Assembly: GCF_013337685.1 (NCBI RefSeq)
Contig: NZ_SUQN01000002.1
Location: 186,001-250,000, forward strand
Direction of reading: 5' to 3'
Source of the DNA: Citrobacter gillenii
GTDB lineage: Bacteria; Pseudomonadota; Gammaproteobacteria; Enterobacterales; Enterobacteriaceae
DNA length: 64,000 nucleotides
The first letter of the stretch is position 1; each line of letters opens with the position of its first letter. The notes below the pieces were generated by a model that was not told the origin of the DNA, ran no database searches, and saw nothing but the letters and a program-made list of their open reading frames with translations. The translations under genes and the position numbers were made by a program. This document shows, piece after piece, positions 24,833 through 36,738 of the stretch.

Positions 24833-26308
24833 TCACGCCAGACGCGTTTTGCGCAGCGCCAGATAATCCAGCAATCCACCGAATACCACACCGCAGACTG
24901 CGACCACGACCGCAACTTCAAGCAGTTCCGGCAGGAAGGAGAAGTTAGTGTAGTCCAGGGCGTTCATTGTCAGCAGTAACAGCCAGGCCACCAGCAAACA
25001 ACAGCCCGCCACCAGCGTCATCAATGCCAGGTTGTACGCGCTACGAAACTCCGTGCGCGGGATAAAACTTTCGTTTTTCCAGCTATGTTCCAGCGTCTGG
25101 CGACAGACCAGCAACAGAATAAGGCCTGGGATCGCGGCAAAGACGGAGAACAGATAAAACGTGGGCCAACCGTGTGCTTCGACAAACCAGCCCGCGACCG
25201 GGCCGACATAAACGCGCCCCACAGCGGAAAGCGCGGAGAGCAGGGCAAACTGCGTTGCGGAGAAGGATTTATTGCACAGCGTCATCAGCAGAGCGACAAA
25301 TGCTGCTGTCCCCATCCCACCGCACAGGTTTTCGAAGAATACTGCCGCACCCATGCTAAACATATGTTTGTCGGTAATGGAGAGCAACCAGTAACCCGCG
25401 TTCGATGCGCCCTGCAAAATGCCGAAAATCAGCAATGCGCGAAATAGCGACAGGCGTTGCATCAGGATCCCGCCGTACAGTGCGCCAACAATTGTCGCCA
25501 GCAGCCCCAGCGTTTTATTGACCACCCCAACTTCACCGGCGTCAAATCCGACGCCGCGGATTAAAAAGGTGGTGGTCAGGCTCATGGCGAAGGCATCGCC
25601 AAGCTTATACAGCACAATCAGCAGCAGGATTAACCAGGCGTTGTTACGGCCAAAGAAATCGCGCAGCGGCGCGGCAACTGCTTGTTCCAGCGTTTTAGGG
25701 ACCGGAATCGCATCTGTGGGTTCGGGGGCTAACAGGGTGGCGATAATACACGGTACCAGCAGAGCCGCCATCAGCCAGTACATGCCTTGCCAGCCAAGCC
25801 AGCGATCGGCCATCCACAGCGCCAGGCCACCGGAAACCAGCATCCCTAAGCGGTAGCCGAGCACGCTGATGGCAGCGCCGGTGCCGCGTTCTTCGGCGGG
25901 TAAAACATCCGTTTTCCAGGCATCAAAGACGATATCCTGCGACGCTGAGCAAAAGGCGATTACTACCGCAAGTGCTGCCATCCATCGCAACTGCGTGCCT
26001 GGCTCCAGAAAACCCATTGCAGCAATAGAAACCAGCAGCAAAATCTGTGTGGTCAGCAGCCAGCCTCGACGTCGACCCAAAAACGGCGGTGTGTAGCGGT
26101 CCATCACAGGGGACCAGAGGAACTTAAAGACGTAGGCCTGACCGACCAGAGAAAAGAAGCCGATAGTTTTAAGATCGATGTTCTCGACCGTCATCCACGC
26201 CTGAAGCGTACCGGAGGTCAGCGCGAGCGGTAAACCGGAAGCAAAACCCAGCATCAGCAGAATTGCTGACTTAGGTTGCTGAAAAATACGTAAGTAGTGA
26301 CTGGACAT
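24833..26308 (-). CDS. ampG: Anhydromuropeptide permease AmpG
   Basis: AmpG imports GlcNAc-1,6-anhydroMurNAc peptides released during cell-wall turnover, feeding peptidoglycan recycling and, where ampR-ampC exist, beta-lactamase induction. The 491-residue MFS protein begins MSSHYLRIFQQPKSAILLMLGFASGLPLALTSGTL and has about 14 hydrophobic segments. Length equals E. coli. It follows yajG by 43 bases; no ampC or ampR is in this window. Confidence 0.97.
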   Translation of the reverse strand: MSSHYLRIFQQPKSAILLMLGFASGLPLALTSGTLQAWMTVENIDLKTIGFFSLVGQAYVFKFLWSPVMDRYTPPFLGRRRGWLLTTQILLLVSIAAMGFLEPGTQLRWMAALAVVIAFCSASQDIVFDAWKTDVLPAEERGTGAAISVLGYRLGMLVSGGLALWMADRWLGWQGMYWLMAALLVPCIIATLLAPEPTDAIPVPKTLEQAVAAPLRDFFGRNNAWLILLLIVLYKLGDAFAMSLTTTFLIRGVGFDAGEVGVVNKTLGLLATIVGALYGGILMQRLSLFRALLIFGILQGASNAGYWLLSITDKHMFSMGAAVFFENLCGGMGTAAFVALLMTLCNKSFSATQFALLSALSAVGRVYVGPVAGWFVEAHGWPTFYLFSVFAAIPGLILLLVCRQTLEHSWKNESFIPRTEFRSAYNLALMTLVAGCCLLVAWLLLLTMNALDYTNFSFLPELLEVAVVVAVCGVVFGGLLDYLALRKTRLA

Positions 26309-26317
26309 GGCGTCTTT

Positions 26318-26339
26318 AGGCCCGACGTGCGCCGGGCCA
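26318..26339. other. GC-rich hairpin between yajG and ampG
   Basis: GGCCCG at the left pairs with CGGGCC at the right around a short loop in the 43-base gap between the two genes. There is no T tract on either strand, so I see it as an RNA stem within the operon transcript, not a terminator. Confidence 0.4.
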
Positions 26340-26351
26340 TAAGGGCAGAAA

Positions 26352-26930
26352 TTAACGTGCGTTCTGCTTGATGAAATCGTGAACGCTGGTGTCCTGAGAC
26401 ATATCAGCGATGGTATCGGTCAGGACGCTGTTAACGGCATCAGCAATATTTTTGTTAGAGGCCTGCAGCGCGCCTTCAACAGAATAGCTTGCGCGGTAGT
26501 TTTTGGTCATCTTGTTGCCGTTGGCTGCGGTAGCAATAATGGCGATGTCTGCCTTGGTGGCGATGTTGTAACGCACGCTACCCTGAGACACGTCGGCGTA
26601 CAGCTGGCTCACGATGATTTGCAGGTTAACAGCACCGTTTGGACCAATCATATAACCGCGTGCGGTCATCTGTTTTTCCAGCACTTCTTGCAGCAGGAAA
26701 CGCAGATCGCGGGATGCAGTCAGCGTTACCAGTTGATTGTCGCGGGTGACTTTGGCCAGAGCCTGATCCTGACGCTGATCGGCCCCATTAATGCTGAGGG
26801 TCACACCCATCAGGCTAGGGTCCTGCTGCGGCAGGGTAATTTTTGGCGAAACGTCAATGGTGGTCGGTGGCGTTGCGCATCCAGCTAACATAAACAGCGC
26901 GACTAACGGAAAGAGGATTTTTTTAAACAT
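26352..26930 (-). CDS. yajG: YajG family lipoprotein
   Basis: The 192-residue protein has a signal peptide with lipobox MLAGC (Cys18) and the YajG (DUF) pattern, including YMIGPNGAVNLQIIVSQLYADVSQG. It is the first gene of the yajG-ampG transcript, divergent from bolA. Function is unknown; a role tied to cell-wall recycling is only suggested by its neighbour. Confidence 0.92.
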   Translation of the reverse strand: MFKKILFPLVALFMLAGCATPPTTIDVSPKITLPQQDPSLMGVTLSINGADQRQDQALAKVTRDNQLVTLTASRDLRFLLQEVLEKQMTARGYMIGPNGAVNLQIIVSQLYADVSQGSVRYNIATKADIAIIATAANGNKMTKNYRASYSVEGALQASNKNIADAVNSVLTDTIADMSQDTSVHDFIKQNAR

Positions 26931-27237
26931 GCCAGGGGTTCTCAGTGGATCTACATTTTATGGTTAGAGAAAATTCCCGCCATCATAACATTGCCAGAGA
27001 CGAGGGGAAGTGGGTAACGCATGTAAATTCATTGCGTTGTCCGTTTATCTACTTTGATGAGACCATAAATGGACTTTTTGCAATAAACCGGACAGTTGAA
27101 TCAGTGAACTTCATTCGTTTGGCTGAGAAAATCAGATAAACGCTAATTTTTTGTTGCTAAGGTGTAATGGAAACGGTAAAAGCGGCTAGTATTTAAAGGG
27201 ATGGGTGACATCTCAGCGTTGTCGGAGGAAAAATTTC
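26931..27237. other. Divergent yajG-bolA control region
   Basis: This 307-base gap has no gene I can support; a 64-codon frame at 26945-27139 shows no family pattern. It must hold the yajG promoter and the bolA promoters, of which the proximal gearbox one is annotated separately. Confidence 0.5.
27183..27191 (+). promoter_or_regulatory. Gearbox -10 element of bolA
   Basis: CGGCTAGTA is the gearbox -10 sequence known from the E. coli bolA1 promoter, used by sigma-S and active at slow growth. It lies 46 bases before the bolA ATG. Confidence 0.75.
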
Positions 27238-27555
27238 ATGATGATTCGTGAGCAAATAGAAGAAAAATTAAGGGCAGCGTTCCAACCCGTGTTCCTCGAA
27301 GTTGTGGATGAAAGCTATCGTCACAATGTTCCGGCAGGTTCTGAAAGCCACTTTAAGGTTGTGCTGGTCAGCGATCGCTTTACAGGTGAACGTTTTCTTA
27401 ATCGTCATCGGATGATTTACAGTACGTTAACGGCGGAACTCTCCACAACCGTACATGCGTTAGCCCTGCATACCTACACCACCAAGGAGTGGGAAGCGTT
27501 GCAGGACACGATTTTTGCATCGCCTCCCTGTCGTGGAGCGGGAAGCATCGCGTAG
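27238..27555 (+). CDS. bolA: BolA stress morphogen
   Basis: BolA is a stress-induced transcription factor that affects cell shape, biofilm and motility and also pairs with monothiol glutaredoxin Grx4 around an Fe-S cluster. The 105-residue KH-like protein has the conserved [24 protein letters not shown] stretch with the helix-turn-helix region. It starts at ATGATG 27238 after GGAGGAA; 11 upstream codons in frame are in the leader. A terminator follows at 27611. Confidence 0.97.
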   Translation: MMIREQIEEKLRAAFQPVFLEVVDESYRHNVPAGSESHFKVVLVSDRFTGERFLNRHRMIYSTLTAELSTTVHALALHTYTTKEWEALQDTIFASPPCRGAGSIA

Positions 27556-27610
27556 AAAAACGGATTTGCAACAACCGGCGCTTTTCCAGTATGTTGCTAC
27601 AGATTATGTG

Positions 27611-27637
27611 AAAACGGCCTACGGGCCGTTTTATTTT
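27611..27637 (+). terminator. Terminator after bolA
   Basis: AAAACGGCC pairs with GGCCGTTTT around a four-base loop and is followed by ATTTTG. It can act in both directions because of the A run before it. Confidence 0.75.
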
Positions 27638-27725
27638 GTCTGAATTCTGAGTCAGTCGTACAGTATTCAGACAAAAATTAGCCGGGAATTGTGAAAAAAG
27701 CCGCAGCAACGCGCGATAACCGTTC

Positions 27726-27754
27726 TCGACTCATAAAAGTGATGCCGCTATAAT
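27726..27754 (+). promoter_or_regulatory. Putative tig promoter
   Basis: A perfect -10 TATAAT (27749-27754) has a 17-base spacer to TCGACT (27726-27731), a four-of-six -35. It lies about 150 bases before the tig ATG. Confidence 0.55.
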
Positions 27755-27892
27755 GCGCGTCTTATTTTTCGGAATGTCTTCGGGATGATTCTGACGACAG
27801 GGAATGTGATTGATTTTGAGAACATCCCGGTTCCGCGAAGCCAACAACCTGTGCTTGCGGAGAAGAGTTGACCGAGCACTGTGATTTTTTGA

Positions 27893-29200
<1,308 letters not shown>

Positions 29201-29234
29201 TTCGTCGCGTTTTTAGCACGAAATTCGCACATAA

Positions 29235-29266
29235 GCCCGTCACCTTCCGGTGGCGGGTTTTTTTTT
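29235..29266 (+). terminator. Terminator after tig
   Basis: CCCGTCACC pairs with GGTGGCGGG around TTCC, followed by nine T residues. It separates tig from clpP. Confidence 0.9.
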
Positions 29267-29447
29267 GTCACGCATTTTGCATGGGAAGGGTGCGAAAACA
29301 GCGTTTCAGTGTTAGCGTTACAACAAAAGATTGTTATGCTTGAATTATGGCGATGTCGTACCCATTACTGAGGGACTAGCTGATAATCCGTCCATAAGGT
29401 TACAATCAGCACAGCAGGTTTTTTCAAATTTTATCCAGGAGACGGAA

Positions 29448-30071
29448 ATGTCATACAGCGGCGAACGAGATAACTTTGCACCCCATATGGCGCTGGTGCC
29501 GATGGTCATTGAACAGACCTCACGTGGCGAGCGCTCTTTTGATATCTATTCTCGTCTACTTAAGGAACGCGTCATTTTTCTGACCGGCCAGGTCGAAGAC
29601 CATATGGCTAACCTGATCGTGGCGCAGATGCTGTTCCTGGAAGCGGAAAACCCAGAAAAAGATATCTACCTGTACATCAACTCCCCGGGTGGGGTAATTA
29701 CCGCAGGGATGTCTATCTATGACACCATGCAGTTTATTAAGCCGGACGTTAGCACCATTTGTATGGGCCAGGCGTGCTCAATGGGCGCGTTCCTGTTGAC
29801 TGCAGGGGCAAAAGATAAACGCTTCTGCCTGCCTAACTCTCGCGTCATGATCCACCAGCCTCTGGGCGGTTACCAGGGCCAGGCAACGGATATTGAAATT
29901 CATGCCCGTGAAATCCTTAAAGTGAAAGGGCGCATGAATGAACTTATGGCGCATCATACGGGTCAATCGCTTGAGCAGATTGAACGTGACACCGAGCGCG
30001 ATCGCTTCCTCTCTGCTTCTGAAGCAGTAGAGTACGGTCTGGTCGACTCGATTTTGACCCATCGTAATTGA
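29448..30071 (+). CDS. clpP: ATP-dependent Clp protease proteolytic subunit
   Basis: ClpP forms a 14-subunit barrel that degrades proteins fed by ClpX or ClpA. The 207-residue precursor starts at ATG 29448; the longer frame from 29331 lies in the leader. Residues 1-14 ([14 protein letters not shown]) are the propeptide. Catalytic Ser111 lies in MGQACSMGA and His136 in MIHQPLGG (Ser97 and His122 after processing). It precedes clpX, with an ERIC element in the gap. Confidence 0.98.
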   Translation: MSYSGERDNFAPHMALVPMVIEQTSRGERSFDIYSRLLKERVIFLTGQVEDHMANLIVAQMLFLEAENPEKDIYLYINSPGGVITAGMSIYDTMQFIKPDVSTICMGQACSMGAFLLTAGAKDKRFCLPNSRVMIHQPLGGYQGQATDIEIHAREILKVKGRMNELMAHHTGQSLEQIERDTERDRFLSASEAVEYGLVDSILTHRN

Positions 30072-30094
30072 TGCCCAGGACGCAAGTGTGTCGC

Positions 30095-30221
30095 TATACA
30101 CTTCATCCTTCACGCTACCTCTTTGTTGGCTGCCAGCGCTCCCCCCAGTTACTTACTTATGTAAGCGCCTGGGGAGTCGCTTAGTTGCCGCCTCGATGTA
30201 GCTCGAATGATTTTGTGTATA
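30095..30221. repeat. ERIC element in the clpP-clpX gap
   Basis: A standard 127-bp ERIC: the ends TATACACTTCA and TTTTGTGTATA are inverted repeats, and the centre reads CCCCAGTTACTTACTTATG then TAAGCGCCTGGGGAG. As I remember the K-12 sequence, this gap there has CGCTATAC joined directly to the AGGGCGGCACAACGC stretch that here follows the repeat, so the element seems to have inserted at a TA. The operon transcript will contain it as a long stem. Confidence 0.9.
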
Positions 30222-30322
30222 TACTAATGAAGGGCGGCACAACGCTGACAAGCGGCTTGCGCCTGAGAATGGCATTTGCGTCGTCGTGTGCGGCACAAAG
30301 AACAAAGAAGAGGTTTTGACCC

Positions 30323-31597
30323 ATGACAGATAAACGCAAAGATGGCTCGGGCAAATTGTTGTACTGCTCTTTTTGCGGCAAAAGCCAGCATGAAGTGCGC
30401 AAGCTGATTGCCGGACCATCCGTGTATATCTGCGACGAATGTGTTGATTTATGTAATGACATCATTCGCGAAGAGATTAAGGAAGTCGCACCGCATCGTG
30501 AACGCAGTGCGCTGCCGACGCCGCATGAAATTCGCAACCACCTGGACGATTACGTTATCGGTCAGGAGCAGGCGAAGAAAGTGCTGGCGGTCGCGGTATA
30601 CAACCATTACAAACGTCTGCGCAACGGCGACACCAGCAATGGCGTCGAGTTGGGCAAAAGTAACATCCTGCTGATCGGCCCGACGGGTTCCGGTAAAACG
30701 CTGCTGGCTGAAACGCTGGCGCGCCTGCTGGACGTTCCGTTCACTATGGCCGACGCCACCACCCTGACCGAAGCAGGTTATGTGGGTGAGGACGTTGAAA
30801 ATATCATTCAGAAATTGTTGCAGAAGTGCGATTACGACGTACAGAAAGCGCAGCGCGGCATTGTCTATATTGATGAGATCGACAAGATTTCGCGTAAATC
30901 AGATAACCCGTCCATCACGCGTGATGTTTCCGGCGAAGGCGTCCAGCAAGCGCTGTTGAAACTGATCGAAGGTACGGTTGCTGCTGTGCCTCCGCAGGGC
31001 GGACGTAAACATCCGCAGCAGGAGTTCTTGCAGGTTGATACCTCTAAGATCCTGTTTATCTGTGGCGGTGCATTTGCCGGTCTGGATAAGGTGATTGCTA
31101 ACCGTGTTGAAACCGGCTCCGGCATTGGTTTTGGCGCGACGGTAAAAGCCCAGTCTGATAAAGCCAGCGAAGGTGAACTGCTGTCGCAGGTTGAGCCGGA
31201 AGATCTGATCAAATTTGGTCTGATCCCTGAGTTCATCGGACGTCTGCCGGTGGTGGCAACGTTGACCGAGCTGAGCGAAGATGCGCTGATCCAAATCCTG
31301 AAAGAGCCGAAAAACGCCCTGACCAAGCAGTATCAGGCGTTGTTCAATCTTGAAGGCGTGGATCTGGAATTCCGTGACGAAGCGCTGGATGCTATCGCCA
31401 AGAAAGCGATGGCGCGTAAAACCGGTGCACGTGGTCTGCGTTCTATCGTTGAAGCTGCACTGCTCGACACCATGTACGATCTGCCTTCTATGGAAGACGT
31501 CGAAAAAGTGGTTATCGACGAGTCCGTTATCGGTGGTCAGAGCAAGCCATTACTGATTTACGGTAAGCCGGAAGCGCAGCAGGCATCTGGCGAATAA
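30323..31597 (+). CDS. clpX: Clp protease ATP-binding subunit ClpX
   Basis: ClpX is the AAA+ unfoldase that recognises tagged substrates such as ssrA and feeds ClpP. The 424-residue protein has an N-terminal zinc domain (Cys15, Cys18, Cys37, Cys40), Walker A GPTGSGKT (119-126), pore loop GYVG (152-155), Walker [11 protein letters not shown], and the IGF loop ([10 protein letters not shown]) that docks on ClpP. Length equals E. coli. Confidence 0.98.
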   Translation: MTDKRKDGSGKLLYCSFCGKSQHEVRKLIAGPSVYICDECVDLCNDIIREEIKEVAPHRERSALPTPHEIRNHLDDYVIGQEQAKKVLAVAVYNHYKRLRNGDTSNGVELGKSNILLIGPTGSGKTLLAETLARLLDVPFTMADATTLTEAGYVGEDVENIIQKLLQKCDYDVQKAQRGIVYIDEIDKISRKSDNPSITRDVSGEGVQQALLKLIEGTVAAVPPQGGRKHPQQEFLQVDTSKILFICGGAFAGLDKVIANRVETGSGIGFGATVKAQSDKASEGELLSQVEPEDLIKFGLIPEFIGRLPVVATLTELSEDALIQILKEPKNALTKQYQALFNLEGVDLEFRDEALDAIAKKAMARKTGARGLRSIVEAALLDTMYDLPSMEDVEKVVIDESVIGGQSKPLLIYGKPEAQQASGE

Positions 31598-31624
31598 TTA
31601 ACCATTTTATACAATCGGTTAATC

Positions 31625-31658
31625 AAAAAGGGGGGATTTTATCTCCCCTTTTATTTTT
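31625..31658 (+). terminator. Terminator after clpX
   Basis: AAAAGGGG pairs with CCCCTTTT around a loop, followed by ATTTTT. It lies just before the lon heat-shock promoter. Confidence 0.75.
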
Positions 31659-31671
31659 CCGTAAACATGGC

Positions 31672-31699
31672 GTTGAATGTGTGGGAAACATCCCCATAT
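31672..31699 (+). promoter_or_regulatory. Sigma-32 heat-shock promoter of lon
   Basis: GTTGAAT (31672-31678) and CCCCATAT (31692-31699), spaced by 13 bases, match the RpoH consensus CTTGAA / CCCCATNT. It lies 85 bases before the lon start, as in E. coli. Confidence 0.85.
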
Positions 31700-31784
31700 A
31701 CTGACATACATGTTAAAGGTGGTAATAAGAAGCACAGCAATGCCACCTGATTACCTGGCGGACACTAAACTAAGAGAGAGCTCT

Positions 31785-34139
31785 ATGAATCCTGAGCGTT
31801 CTGAACGCATTGAAATCCCCGTATTGCCGTTGCGCGATGTGGTGGTTTATCCGCACATGGTCATACCCTTATTTGTAGGGCGGGAAAAATCTATCCGTTG
31901 TCTGGAAGCGGCCATGGACCATGATAAAAAAATCATGCTGGTCGCACAGAAAGAAGCATCAACGGATGAGCCGGGTGTAAACGATCTTTTCACCGTCGGG
32001 ACCGTGGCCTCTATTTTGCAGATGCTGAAACTGCCTGACGGCACCGTAAAGGTGCTGGTCGAGGGGTTACAGCGCGCGCGTATTTCTGCGCTGTCTGATA
32101 ACGGCGAGCATTTCTCTGCGAAAGCGGAGTACCTTGATTCGCCGGCCATTGATGAGCGCGAACAGGAAGTGCTGGTGCGTACCGCAATCAGCCAGTTCGA
32201 AGGCTATATCAAGCTGAACAAGAAAATCCCACCAGAAGTGCTGACGTCGCTTAATAGCATTGACGATCCTGCACGCCTGGCGGACACCATCGCTGCGCAC
32301 ATGCCACTAAAACTGGCGGATAAGCAGTCCGTGCTGGAGATGTCAGACGTTAACGAACGTCTGGAATATCTGATGGCAATGATGGAATCTGAAATCGATC
32401 TGCTGCAGGTTGAGAAGCGTATTCGCAACCGCGTGAAAAAGCAGATGGAGAAGTCCCAGCGTGAGTACTATCTGAACGAGCAAATGAAAGCCATTCAGAA
32501 AGAACTCGGCGAGATGGACGACGCGCCGGATGAAAACGAAGCGCTGAAGCGTAAAATCGACGCGGCGAAAATGCCGAAAGAGGCAAAAGAGAAAGCGGAA
32601 GCAGAACTGCAGAAGCTGAAAATGATGTCTCCGATGTCGGCAGAAGCGACCGTGGTTCGCGGCTACATCGACTGGATGGTGCAGGTACCGTGGAACGCGC
32701 GTAGCAAGGTCAAAAAAGACCTGCGTCAGGCGCAGGAGATCCTCGATACCGATCATTATGGTCTGGAGCGCGTGAAAGACCGCATCCTTGAGTATCTTGC
32801 GGTTCAAAGCCGAGTCAACAAAATCAAGGGGCCGATCCTGTGCCTGGTAGGGCCGCCGGGGGTGGGTAAAACCTCTCTGGGGCAGTCCATTGCTAAAGCG
32901 ACCGGGCGTAAATACATCCGTATGGCGCTGGGTGGCGTGCGTGACGAAGCGGAAATCCGCGGTCACCGCCGGACCTATATCGGTTCAATGCCGGGCAAAC
33001 TGATCCAGAAAATGGCCAAGGTGGGCGTTAAAAACCCGCTGTTCCTGCTCGATGAGATCGACAAAATGTCTTCCGATATGCGTGGCGATCCGGCGTCTGC
33101 ACTGCTTGAAGTGCTGGATCCCGAACAGAACGTGGCGTTCAGCGATCACTACCTGGAAGTGGACTACGATCTCAGCGACGTGATGTTTGTTGCGACCTCT
33201 AACTCCATGAACATTCCGGCACCGCTGCTGGATCGTATGGAAGTGATCCGTCTGTCCGGTTATACCGAAGACGAGAAGCTGAATATTGCTAAACGCCACC
33301 TGCTGCCGAAGCAGATTGAGCGTAACGCGCTGAAAAAAGGTGAACTGACGGTCGACGATAGCGCCATTGTGGGCATTATTCGTTACTACACCCGTGAAGC
33401 GGGCGTGCGTAGTCTGGAGCGTGAAATCTCCAAACTGTGCCGCAAAGCGGTGAAACAACTATTGCTTGATAAGTCACTGAAACATATCGAGATCAATGGC
33501 GATAACCTGCACGACTACCTGGGTGTGCAGCGCTTTGACTACGGCCGTGCGGACAACGAAAACCGCGTAGGTCAGGTCACTGGTCTGGCGTGGACTGAAG
33601 TGGGTGGCGATCTGCTGACCATCGAAACCGCCTGTGTGCCGGGTAAAGGCAAGCTGACCTACACCGGTTCTCTGGGCGAAGTAATGCAGGAATCCATTCA
33701 GGCAGCGCTGACCGTGGTACGCGCACGTGCGGAGAAACTGGGTATTAACCCGGACTTCTACGAAAAACGTGATATTCACGTTCACGTCCCTGAAGGGGCA
33801 ACGCCGAAAGATGGTCCAAGCGCAGGTATTGCTATGTGTACCGCACTGGTATCGTGCCTGACCGGTAACCCGGTTCGTGCGGATGTTGCCATGACCGGCG
33901 AGATCACCCTGCGTGGTCAGGTTTTGCCGATCGGTGGTTTGAAAGAAAAACTGCTGGCAGCACACCGTGGTGGTATCAAAACGGTCTTAATTCCTGATGA
34001 AAACAAACGTGACCTGGAAGAGATTCCGGACAACGTTCTCGCCGATCTGGACATCCATCCGGTGAAGCGCATTGAGGAAGTTCTGACTCTGGCACTGCAA
34101 AACGAACCTTCAGGTATGCAGGTTGTGACGGCAAAATAG
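31785..34139 (+). CDS. lon: ATP-dependent protease Lon
   Basis: Lon degrades misfolded proteins and regulators such as SulA, RcsA and antitoxins. The 784-residue protein, starting at ATG 31785, has the N-terminal substrate domain ([15 protein letters not shown]), a coiled-coil region, Walker A GPPGVGKT (about 356-363), and the protease domain with the catalytic Ser679 in PKDGPSAG and Lys722 in [10 protein letters not shown]. The reading frame extends 36 codons upstream over the promoter and is not the start. Confidence 0.98.
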   Translation: MNPERSERIEIPVLPLRDVVVYPHMVIPLFVGREKSIRCLEAAMDHDKKIMLVAQKEASTDEPGVNDLFTVGTVASILQMLKLPDGTVKVLVEGLQRARISALSDNGEHFSAKAEYLDSPAIDEREQEVLVRTAISQFEGYIKLNKKIPPEVLTSLNSIDDPARLADTIAAHMPLKLADKQSVLEMSDVNERLEYLMAMMESEIDLLQVEKRIRNRVKKQMEKSQREYYLNEQMKAIQKELGEMDDAPDENEALKRKIDAAKMPKEAKEKAEAELQKLKMMSPMSAEATVVRGYIDWMVQVPWNARSKVKKDLRQAQEILDTDHYGLERVKDRILEYLAVQSRVNKIKGPILCLVGPPGVGKTSLGQSIAKATGRKYIRMALGGVRDEAEIRGHRRTYIGSMPGKLIQKMAKVGVKNPLFLLDEIDKMSSDMRGDPASALLEVLDPEQNVAFSDHYLEVDYDLSDVMFVATSNSMNIPAPLLDRMEVIRLSGYTEDEKLNIAKRHLLPKQIERNALKKGELTVDDSAIVGIIRYYTREAGVRSLEREISKLCRKAVKQLLLDKSLKHIEINGDNLHDYLGVQRFDYGRADNENRVGQVTGLAWTEVGGDLLTIETACVPGKGKLTYTGSLGEVMQESIQAALTVVRARAEKLGINPDFYEKRDIHVHVPEGATPKDGPSAGIAMCTALVSCLTGNPVRADVAMTGEITLRGQVLPIGGLKEKLLAAHRGGIKTVLIPDENKRDLEEIPDNVLADLDIHPVKRIEEVLTLALQNEPSGMQVVTAK

Positions 34140-34171
34140 TGACCTCGCGCAAAGAGCGTCAATAAAAACAG

Positions 34172-34208
34172 GGCTGGCAGGCCATTTCGGGCTTGCCAGC
34201 CTTTTTTT
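34172..34208 (+). terminator. Terminator after lon
   Basis: GGCTGGCA pairs with TGCCAGCC around a 14-base loop, followed by seven T residues. Confidence 0.88.
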
Positions 34209-34256
34209 GTATAGCTAATTTAGATGACGGATTAGGCTTGCCATCATTAACGGGTG

Positions 34257-34285
34257 TTGTAAGGGCATGGCAGGCCTGATATAAC
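34257..34285 (+). promoter_or_regulatory. Putative hupB promoter
   Basis: TTGTAA (34257-34262) and TATAAC (34280-34285), spaced by 17 bases, lie 62 bases before the hupB start. E. coli hupB has several promoters; this is the clearest here. Confidence 0.5.
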
Positions 34286-34347
34286 TGCTGCGCGTTCGCA
34301 CTTTGAAGGATTCAGGTGCGATATAAATTATAAAGAGGAAGAGAAGA

Positions 34348-34620
34348 GTGAATAAATCTCAACTGATCGACAAAATTGCTGCAGGGGCTGATATCTCTAA
34401 AGCTGCGGCTGGACGTGCGTTAGATGCAATTATTGCTTCTGTTACCGAATCCCTGAAAGAAGGTGATGACGTAGCGCTGGTAGGTTTTGGTACTTTTGCC
34501 GTTAAAGAGCGTGCTGCCCGTACTGGTCGCAACCCGCAAACTGGTAAAGAGATCACTATCGCCGCGGCTAAAGTACCGGGTTTCCGTGCAGGTAAAGCAC
34601 TGAAAGACGCGGTAAACTAA
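34348..34620 (+). CDS. hupB: DNA-binding protein HU-beta
   Basis: HU-beta is one of the two subunits of the nucleoid protein HU, which bends and compacts DNA. The 90-residue protein starts at GTG 34348 after AAGAGGAAGAG and contains the HU signature [21 protein letters not shown] with the DNA-binding arm. It is placed between lon and ppiD as in E. coli. Confidence 0.98.
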   Translation: MNKSQLIDKIAAGADISKAAAGRALDAIIASVTESLKEGDDVALVGFGTFAVKERAARTGRNPQTGKEITIAAAKVPGFRAGKALKDAVN

Positions 34621-34652
34621 GTGATTCCCCCTTTGGGGATGTGACTAAGTAC

Positions 34653-34681
34653 AAGGGCGCATCAACAGATGTGCCTTTTTT
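34653..34681 (+). terminator. Terminator after hupB
   Basis: GGCGCATC pairs with GATGTGCC around AACA, followed by T residues. Confidence 0.85.
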
Positions 34682-34823
34682 ATTTGTGATTCCGGGACTT
34701 TCTACGTGTTGTGGGCTGACAATCGCCCCTGTTTCTTGTCACAATAGACCTTTCCACGCAGCGTTCAGAAAACGCTATGCTGCGTGAGGTATACAGTCAC
34801 CTACAGCGGAGTGTGGTTACACC

Positions 34824-36698
34824 ATGATGGACAGCTTACGCACGGCTGCTAACAGTCTCGTGCTCAAGATTATTTTCGGTATCATTATCGTGTCGTTCAT
34901 TTTGACCGGCGTGAGTGGTTACCTGATTGGCGGAAGCAACAACTACGCCGCAAAAGTGAATGGCCAGGAAATTAGCCGCGGGCAGTTTGAGAATGCGTTT
35001 AACAGTGAACGTAATCGCATGCAGCAGCAGCTGGGCGATCAGTTCTCTGAGCTGGCGGCGAATGAAGGCTACATGAAAACGCTGCGTCAGCAGGTGCTGA
35101 ATCGTCTGGTAGACGAAGCGCTGCTGGACCAATACTCTCGCGAACTGAAGCTCAGCATCAGCGATGAGCAGGTTAAACAGGCTATCCTCTCAACGCCTGC
35201 TTTCCAGGTTGACGGTAAATTTGATAACAACCGCTATAACGCAATTGTAAATCAGATGGGGATGACCGCAGACCAGTATGCTCAGGCGCTGCGTAACCAG
35301 CTCACCACCCAGCAGTTGATCAACGGCGTAGCCGGGACAGAGTTCATGCTGAAGGGTGAAACGGACGAACTGGCGGCGCTGGTTGCACAGCAGCGTATCG
35401 TGCGTGAAGCGACTATTGACGTCAACGCACTTGCAGCGAAACAGTCGGTTTCCGAGCAGGAAGTTGCCAGCTACTACGAGCAGAATAAAAACCACTTTAT
35501 GATGCCGGAGCAGTTCCGTGTGAGCTACATCAAGCTGGATGCTGCAGCTATGCAGGAAACAGCCAGCGATGCGGATATTCAGTCTTATTATGACCAGCAT
35601 CAGGATCAGTTCACTCAACCGCAGCGTAATCGCTACAGCATCATCCAGACCAAAACGGAAGATGAAGCCAAAGCGGTACTGGATGCGCTGAACAAAGGTG
35701 GTGATTTTGCCGCCCTGGCGAAGGAAAAATCCGCCGACATTATCTCTGCCCGTAACGGCGGTGATATGGGATGGCTGGAAGAATCCACCACGCCAGAAGA
35801 GCTGAAGAATGCGGGTCTGAAAGAAAAAGGCCAACTGTCAGGCGTGATCAAGTCTTCTGTGGGTTTCCTGGTTGCTCGTCTTGATGATGTCCAGCCAGCG
35901 CAGGTTAAACCGCTGAGCGAAGCACGTGACGAGATTGCGGCGAAAGTGAAGCAGGAAAAAGCGCTGGATGCCTACTATGCGCTGCAGCAGAAAGTCAGCG
36001 ATGCGGCAAGCAACGATAACGAATCCCTCGCGGGGGCTGAGCAGGCAGCGGGTATGAAAGCCGTTGAAACAGGCTGGTTTAGCCGTGACAGCCTGCCTGA
36101 AGAGCTGAATTTCAAACCGGTTTCAGACATCATTTTCAATGGTGGCCTGGTTGGTGAGAATGGCACTCCGGGCAGCAACTCTGACATCATCACCGTGGAT
36201 GGCGATCGCGCGTTTGTGCTGCGTATTGCTGAGCACAAAGCGGAAGCTGTTAAGCCGCTGGCTGAAGTGAAAGATCAGGTAACCGCGCTTGTTAAGCATA
36301 ACAAAGCAGAGCAGCAAGCGAAGCTGGATGCCGACAAACTGCTGGCTGCGCTGAAAGCCGGTAAAGGCGATGAAGCAATGAAAGCGGCAGGTCTGAGTTT
36401 TGGTGAAGCGAAAACCCTGAGCCGTACAGGTCAGGATCCGCTGAGCCAGGCGGCGTTTGGTCTGGCGCTGCCGGCGAATGACAAGCCGAGCTACGGCGTA
36501 GCGAACGATATGCAGGGCAACGTTGTTCTGCTGGCGCTCGACGCGGTGAAAGCGGGTTCAATGCCAGAAGAGCAGAAGAAAGCAATGGTTCAGGGGATTA
36601 CTCAGAACAACGCGCAGATTGTCTTCGAAGCGCTGATGAGTAACCTGCGTAAAGCGGCAAAAATTAAAGTCGGTGACGCGCTGGAGCAGCAGCAATAA
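34824..36698 (+). CDS. ppiD: Periplasmic chaperone PpiD
   Basis: PpiD is anchored in the inner membrane next to SecYEG and assists proteins as they emerge in the periplasm. The 624-residue protein has one membrane helix (about 14-35), a SurA-like chaperone region, and a parvulin domain (about 265-355, RYSIIQTKTEDEAKAVL to SSVGFLVARLDD) that is known to be inactive as an isomerase in E. coli. It is one residue longer at the C-terminus than the E. coli protein. Confidence 0.96.
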   Translation: MMDSLRTAANSLVLKIIFGIIIVSFILTGVSGYLIGGSNNYAAKVNGQEISRGQFENAFNSERNRMQQQLGDQFSELAANEGYMKTLRQQVLNRLVDEALLDQYSRELKLSISDEQVKQAILSTPAFQVDGKFDNNRYNAIVNQMGMTADQYAQALRNQLTTQQLINGVAGTEFMLKGETDELAALVAQQRIVREATIDVNALAAKQSVSEQEVASYYEQNKNHFMMPEQFRVSYIKLDAAAMQETASDADIQSYYDQHQDQFTQPQRNRYSIIQTKTEDEAKAVLDALNKGGDFAALAKEKSADIISARNGGDMGWLEESTTPEELKNAGLKEKGQLSGVIKSSVGFLVARLDDVQPAQVKPLSEARDEIAAKVKQEKALDAYYALQQKVSDAASNDNESLAGAEQAAGMKAVETGWFSRDSLPEELNFKPVSDIIFNGGLVGENGTPGSNSDIITVDGDRAFVLRIAEHKAEAVKPLAEVKDQVTALVKHNKAEQQAKLDADKLLAALKAGKGDEAMKAAGLSFGEAKTLSRTGQDPLSQAAFGLALPANDKPSYGVANDMQGNVVLLALDAVKAGSMPEEQKKAMVQGITQNNAQIVFEALMSNLRKAAKIKVGDALEQQQ

Positions 36699-36738
36699 TC
36701 GAGACGCTTCGCAAAAAATTGCAAAAAGTTGTATACAC

